DNA of 8,072 nt from DUZB01 sp964407525 (GTDB lineage Bacteria; Desulfobacterota; DSM-4660; Desulfatiglandales; Desulfatiglandaceae), in assembly GCA_964407525.1 (NCBI GenBank), contig CAYOWC010000231.1, positions 1-8,072 of the forward strand, in the 5' to 3' direction. Below the pieces are notes generated by a model. It did not search any database and was not told the DNA's origin. It was given only the letters and a program-made list of their open reading frames with translations. Shown here piece after piece: positions 5,389 to 8,072 of the stretch. Position 1 is the stretch's first letter. Every line of letters starts with the position of its first letter. The position numbers and the translations under genes were made by a program.

Positions 5389-7361
5389 TGAGAGACCACA
5401 CGCACACCGCCGTCAGGGCTTTGCGATGGAAACCGATGGGAATAGCTGCAGTCACATTGATCGCGTCCATTTGCGTCCTGTTTCTCTCCTCTCAGGGCGC
5501 CCAGGGGAAGGCCGATTCCGGCGGCATTGCCGTTGTCCTGGAACCAAAGCAGGTTGCATTGGGTGAAAGCGCTGTTTTTGCCATTCAGATCTCAGGAGAA
5601 CAGACGGGGCAACCCGTTGTAACAGGGGTTCCCGGGCTCAGATTTTTCCCAGTGGGTCAGAACAGTGAATACAGGTCTGTGAACGGCCGGGTAACTTCTT
5701 TCACATCCTATCTGTTTCAAGTACAGGCTGAACATCCGGGGGAATTTACCATTCCTCCGGTAAAGGTCAGTATCAATGGCCGTGTACGAAAAACCGAACC
5801 CATAACGCTAACAGTTTCCAGCGGAGGCAACTTCCAGAGCCGTTCCAGAACCCAGCAGGCTCCTGTCGCATCGCGGCGGGGGGGGGACTCTTCTTCGGCG
5901 AACAGTAGACAGGACTCCAGGGGAGAAAGCGCACCTGTATTTCTGAGAGTATTGCCCAGGAAAGCTCTTTCGTATGTGGGGGAGCTGGTGCCCATGGAAA
6001 TCCGAGCCTATTTTCGACAGGGTCTTCAGGCGACCCTGAACACCCTTCCAACCCTGAGCGGGACTGCTTTTGCCTTTCAGGACTTGGAAAAGAAACCAAA
6101 ACAGACCGAGGAGATCATTGACGGAATACCTTACACCGTTCTGACCTGGTACACCGCAGTGGCTGCAGTAAAGGAAGGGGAACACCAGGTTGCGGCGGAA
6201 TTGAACGCGACCCTTTTGCTCCCTGAAAGATCTCGGAGAAACCGGTCGCCTTTTGGCCGAAGCCTGTTTGATGATGATTTTTTTAACGGAGTTTTTGCCG
6301 GAGCCAGGGAAGAGAACGTTACATTGAAAAATCCCCGGCTGAAGATCCGAATAATGCCTCTGCCAAAACTGGGAAAACCGGACAATTTCAGTGGCGCCGT
6401 GGGTCATTTTACCCTGTCGGCTTCTGCAACCCCGAAAAAAAGCATGGTTGGAGATCCCATCACCATCAAGATGAGCATCAAGGGCGCCGGTAATTTCGAC
6501 CGGGTATCTTCCCCCTCCCTGGATGTTTCCGATGGATGGAAGACCTACACTCCCACAACGTCTTTCAAACCGGAGGACAGCGCCGGATACAGGGGGAGGA
6601 AGTCATTTGAGCAGGCAATTATTCCCCTCGATGCATCCATAAAGGAGATCCCTCCGGTGGAATTCAGCTATTTTGACACGAAATCCGAAAAATACGTTAC
6701 TTTGAAAACGAATCCTGTCAAAGTCGATATTGTACCGGGAATTGCCTATTCGAAGGCTGCGCCCCAATCCCAAGGACCATCCGGATCTAAACCCCTTTTG
6801 GACCTTTCTCCTGATTTGCAGAAAGGGCCGGCAGGGATGGCGCCCATTCACTTGGGTATGGGGACGGTGGTAGCGGATTTGAAGCCGCTTGTTAAAAACC
6901 CGTGGTTCTTAGGGGCTCAGGGAATTCCGATAGGGGCATTATTCTTTGGCTTGTTTTTTACTCGAAGGCAAAAGAAACACTCAGAAGATACTGGTATTGA
7001 AAGGAAAAAGCTGGCCATGCGCAAGGTGGCTCGATCCCTAAAAGAGATGAACAAAGCCATGAATGAAAAGGACGTTTCAGGCTTTTTCAACGCCTGCCGC
7101 TGCGCATCACAGGAACGTCTTGGAGAAATATGGTCCATTTCGCCGGAGAGTATCACTTTAGTAGAGATTAAGGAGCGTTTGTCGGGAAAGGCTGAAGGAA
7201 TTCGACACGTGTTTGAGACGGCTGATGCGGTAGCCTATTCCGGTCAGTCTTTCAATCAGGAAGAACTGAGAAAGTGCAGGGACCTGGTCATCAGTGAACT
7301 GGAAAAAATGGGAAAGGGAAAGCACCCGGAAAATACCTTTAGTACTCGAGGGACGATATGA
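5388..7361 (+). CDS. batD: BatD, oxygen-tolerance family protein
   Basis: 657 residues, in the range of the BatD family (PF13584). An N-terminal signal sequence spans about 17-40 (hydrophobic GIAAVTLIASICVLFLSS, possible cleavage near GAQGKA). The first beta-rich region (47-143) includes LEPKQVALGESAVFAIQISG and FTIPPVKVSINGR. A Ser/Arg/Gln-rich linker follows (147-181), then further beta-rich regions (183-325 and 340-448) with an acidic-aromatic FDDDFFNGVFAG loop at 294-304. A single membrane helix near 507-524 precedes a cytoplasmic, helical C-terminal domain (526-657). The bulk should lie in the periplasm, beside the VWA and TPR partners. The start at 5388 is supported by AAAGGAGGG (5372-5380 region) and a one-base overlap with the upstream stop; an in-frame TTG at 5382 is less likely. 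The linker is encoded across a run of nine G residues. BatD has no known catalytic residues, and its role is inferred from context. Confidence 0.92.
   Translation: MRDHTHTAVRALRWKPMGIAAVTLIASICVLFLSSQGAQGKADSGGIAVVLEPKQVALGESAVFAIQISGEQTGQPVVTGVPGLRFFPVGQNSEYRSVNGRVTSFTSYLFQVQAEHPGEFTIPPVKVSINGRVRKTEPITLTVSSGGNFQSRSRTQQAPVASRRGGDSSSANSRQDSRGESAPVFLRVLPRKALSYVGELVPMEIRAYFRQGLQATLNTLPTLSGTAFAFQDLEKKPKQTEEIIDGIPYTVLTWYTAVAAVKEGEHQVAAELNATLLLPERSRRNRSPFGRSLFDDDFFNGVFAGAREENVTLKNPRLKIRIMPLPKLGKPDNFSGAVGHFTLSASATPKKSMVGDPITIKMSIKGAGNFDRVSSPSLDVSDGWKTYTPTTSFKPEDSAGYRGRKSFEQAIIPLDASIKEIPPVEFSYFDTKSEKYVTLKTNPVKVDIVPGIAYSKAAPQSQGPSGSKPLLDLSPDLQKGPAGMAPIHLGMGTVVADLKPLVKNPWFLGAQGIPIGALFFGLFFTRRQKKHSEDTGIERKKLAMRKVARSLKEMNKAMNEKDVSGFFNACRCASQERLGEIWSISPESITLVEIKERLSGKAEGIRHVFETADAVAYSGQSFNQEELRKCRDLVISELEKMGKGKHPENTFSTRGTI
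5878..5886 (+). repeat. G9 homopolymer inside batD
   Basis: Nine consecutive G residues cross codons for Arg, Gly, Gly and Asp in the Ser/Arg-rich linker of BatD. A one-base change would truncate the protein after its first beta-rich region. It could be a slippage-prone switch or merely a sequencing-sensitive spot; the frame is intact as given. Confidence 0.8.
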
Positions 7362-8072
7362 AAAAGCAAATTTTTTTTATCATAGTAGTTTTTGTTTTCG
7401 TAGTTTCCGCCATTTCCCATGCAGGTGAGGCAGAAGATCTCTTCTCACAGGGGAATCGAGCCTATGTGGAAGGGAACTACGAGACGGCCCTTTCCTGTTA
7501 CCGGAAAGTCATGGAAACGGAAGGGATATCAGCGTCGCTCCTTTACAATATGGGCAATGCTTATTATCATATAAAAGATGTGGGAAATGCGGTGCTGTAT
7601 TATGAACGGGCCCTTTACCTGGACCCCGGCAATGCAGATATTCAGGCGAACTTGCGCATGGCAAGAAAGGATTTTGGGCTGGTTGAAAGGGAACCAGGGA
7701 AATGGGAACGATTCTTTCATCTTTTCAATTTGAACGTGTGGACCTGGATGGCAAGTGGCGCCCTTGCAGTTTTCGCTCTGATAATCTTGCTGAGAGGGGT
7801 TGCTCCGAGACTCAGGCCGGGTAGATTGTTGAAAGCTGCATCTGCGGTTGCTCTCTTTCTGTTTGTTTTGAGCGCCACCGGTTTGGTGCTGCAATATGAA
7901 AAGATCGACTGCGGGATTGTTACCGCCAAGGGTGCCAGCCTCTTGGTGTCTCCTTTTGATGCCTCTTCGAAATCCGGCGCAATAAAGGATGGAGCGGTTG
8001 TTCGAATTGCCAAAACATACAAAGATTATCTACTGGTGGAGGAAGCAAACGGAGAATCCGGTTGGATAGCAA
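7358..8072 (+). CDS. batE: BatE, TPR plus SH3-like membrane protein (3' end outside window)
   Basis: 238 codons are visible without a stop, and the frame runs off the window. The signal peptide is residues 1-22 (KKQIFFIIVVFVFVVSAIS, likely cut after HA). TPR-type helices follow: FSQGNRAYVEGNYETALSCYRK (29-50 region), LLYNMGNAYYHIKD (61-74), then YYERALYLDPGNADIQANL (81-99). Two membrane helices lie at about 127-146 and 159-178, and after them a beta-rich stretch from 183 that ends in GESGWIA, typical of a bacterial SH3-like domain. TPR, two helices and SH3b in this order, after batD, is the BatE layout. The ATG at 7358 overlaps the batD stop by four bases (ATGA). The ribosome site GAGGGA (7348-7353) is close and modest, so translation probably depends on coupling. 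Expected role: periplasmic scaffold of the Bat complex, with the SH3b possibly binding cell wall or a partner. Only a few dozen residues are probably missing. Confidence 0.92.
   Translation, partial: MKKQIFFIIVVFVFVVSAISHAGEAEDLFSQGNRAYVEGNYETALSCYRKVMETEGISASLLYNMGNAYYHIKDVGNAVLYYERALYLDPGNADIQANLRMARKDFGLVEREPGKWERFFHLFNLNVWTWMASGALAVFALIILLRGVAPRLRPGRLLKAASAVALFLFVLSATGLVLQYEKIDCGIVTAKGASLLVSPFDASSKSGAIKDGAVVRIAKTYKDYLLVEEANGESGWIA
7371..7378 (+). repeat. T8 homopolymer in the batE signal-peptide codons
   Basis: Eight consecutive T residues begin 13 bases after the A of the batE start codon, in codons for Ile-Phe-Phe of the signal peptide. Slippage here would shift the frame at the very start of BatE. 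The frame is intact as given. Confidence 0.7.

Noticed and set aside
1..8072. A wholly new biological system
   Set aside because: Gene order and domains match the known MoxR/DUF58/Bat cluster. The novelty lies in the repeats, the fusion junction and the N-terminal extension, not in the core machinery.

Overview
The window holds a nearly complete Bat (Bacteroides aerotolerance) type operon, all on the + strand: a DUF58 protein, a DUF4381-like membrane protein, BatA, a fused BatB-BatC protein, BatD and the first 238 codons of BatE. The usual first gene of such clusters, a MoxR-type AAA+ ATPase, would lie just upstream and is not visible. Base composition is mixed (about half G+C by eye). The gene order, the BatB-BatC fusion and the style of the intergenic repeats suggest a Gram-negative bacterium, plausibly a deltaproteobacterium / Desulfobacterota member. 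That assignment is an inference.

Layout: 1-75 is the upstream gap with a four-unit heptad repeat. 76-987 is DUF58, 987-2066 DUF4381-like and 2066-3064 batA, each pair overlapping by one base. 3065-3294 is the only real gap inside the operon. It is filled mostly by a 147-bp array of 21 heptads (two near-identical 56-bp higher-order copies plus a partial third) and a four-unit 9-bp repeat. 3295-5388 is batB-batC, 5388-7361 is batD (1-base overlap) and 7358-8072 is batE (4-base overlap, cut by the window end). No RNA gene, CRISPR, transposase or convincing terminator or promoter was seen, and no credible gene on the minus strand.

How the parts fit: DUF58 is a soluble cytoplasmic protein with a VWA-like fold. 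The DUF4381-like protein has a basic cytoplasmic C-terminal domain. BatA and the BatB half carry intact MIDAS-type VWA domains that the positive-inside rule places in the periplasm. The BatC half and BatE bring periplasmic TPRs, and BatD brings a large periplasmic beta-rich region. In the known family picture, MoxR ATPases work with VWA proteins as a chaperone-like or metal-insertion machine, and Bat proteins are linked to envelope stress or oxygen tolerance. The biochemical role remains unsettled.

The system itself is known. The less ordinary points are: simple degenerate repeats of several families in the operon's gaps; an apparent repeat and hairpin invasion of the DUF4381 reading frame that pushes the signal sequence about 53 residues inward; a BatB-BatC junction that still looks like a signal peptide; a lone CxxC in the Lys/Gln/Asn/Asp-rich tail; and homopolymer tracts (G9, T8) in batD and batE that could shift frame.
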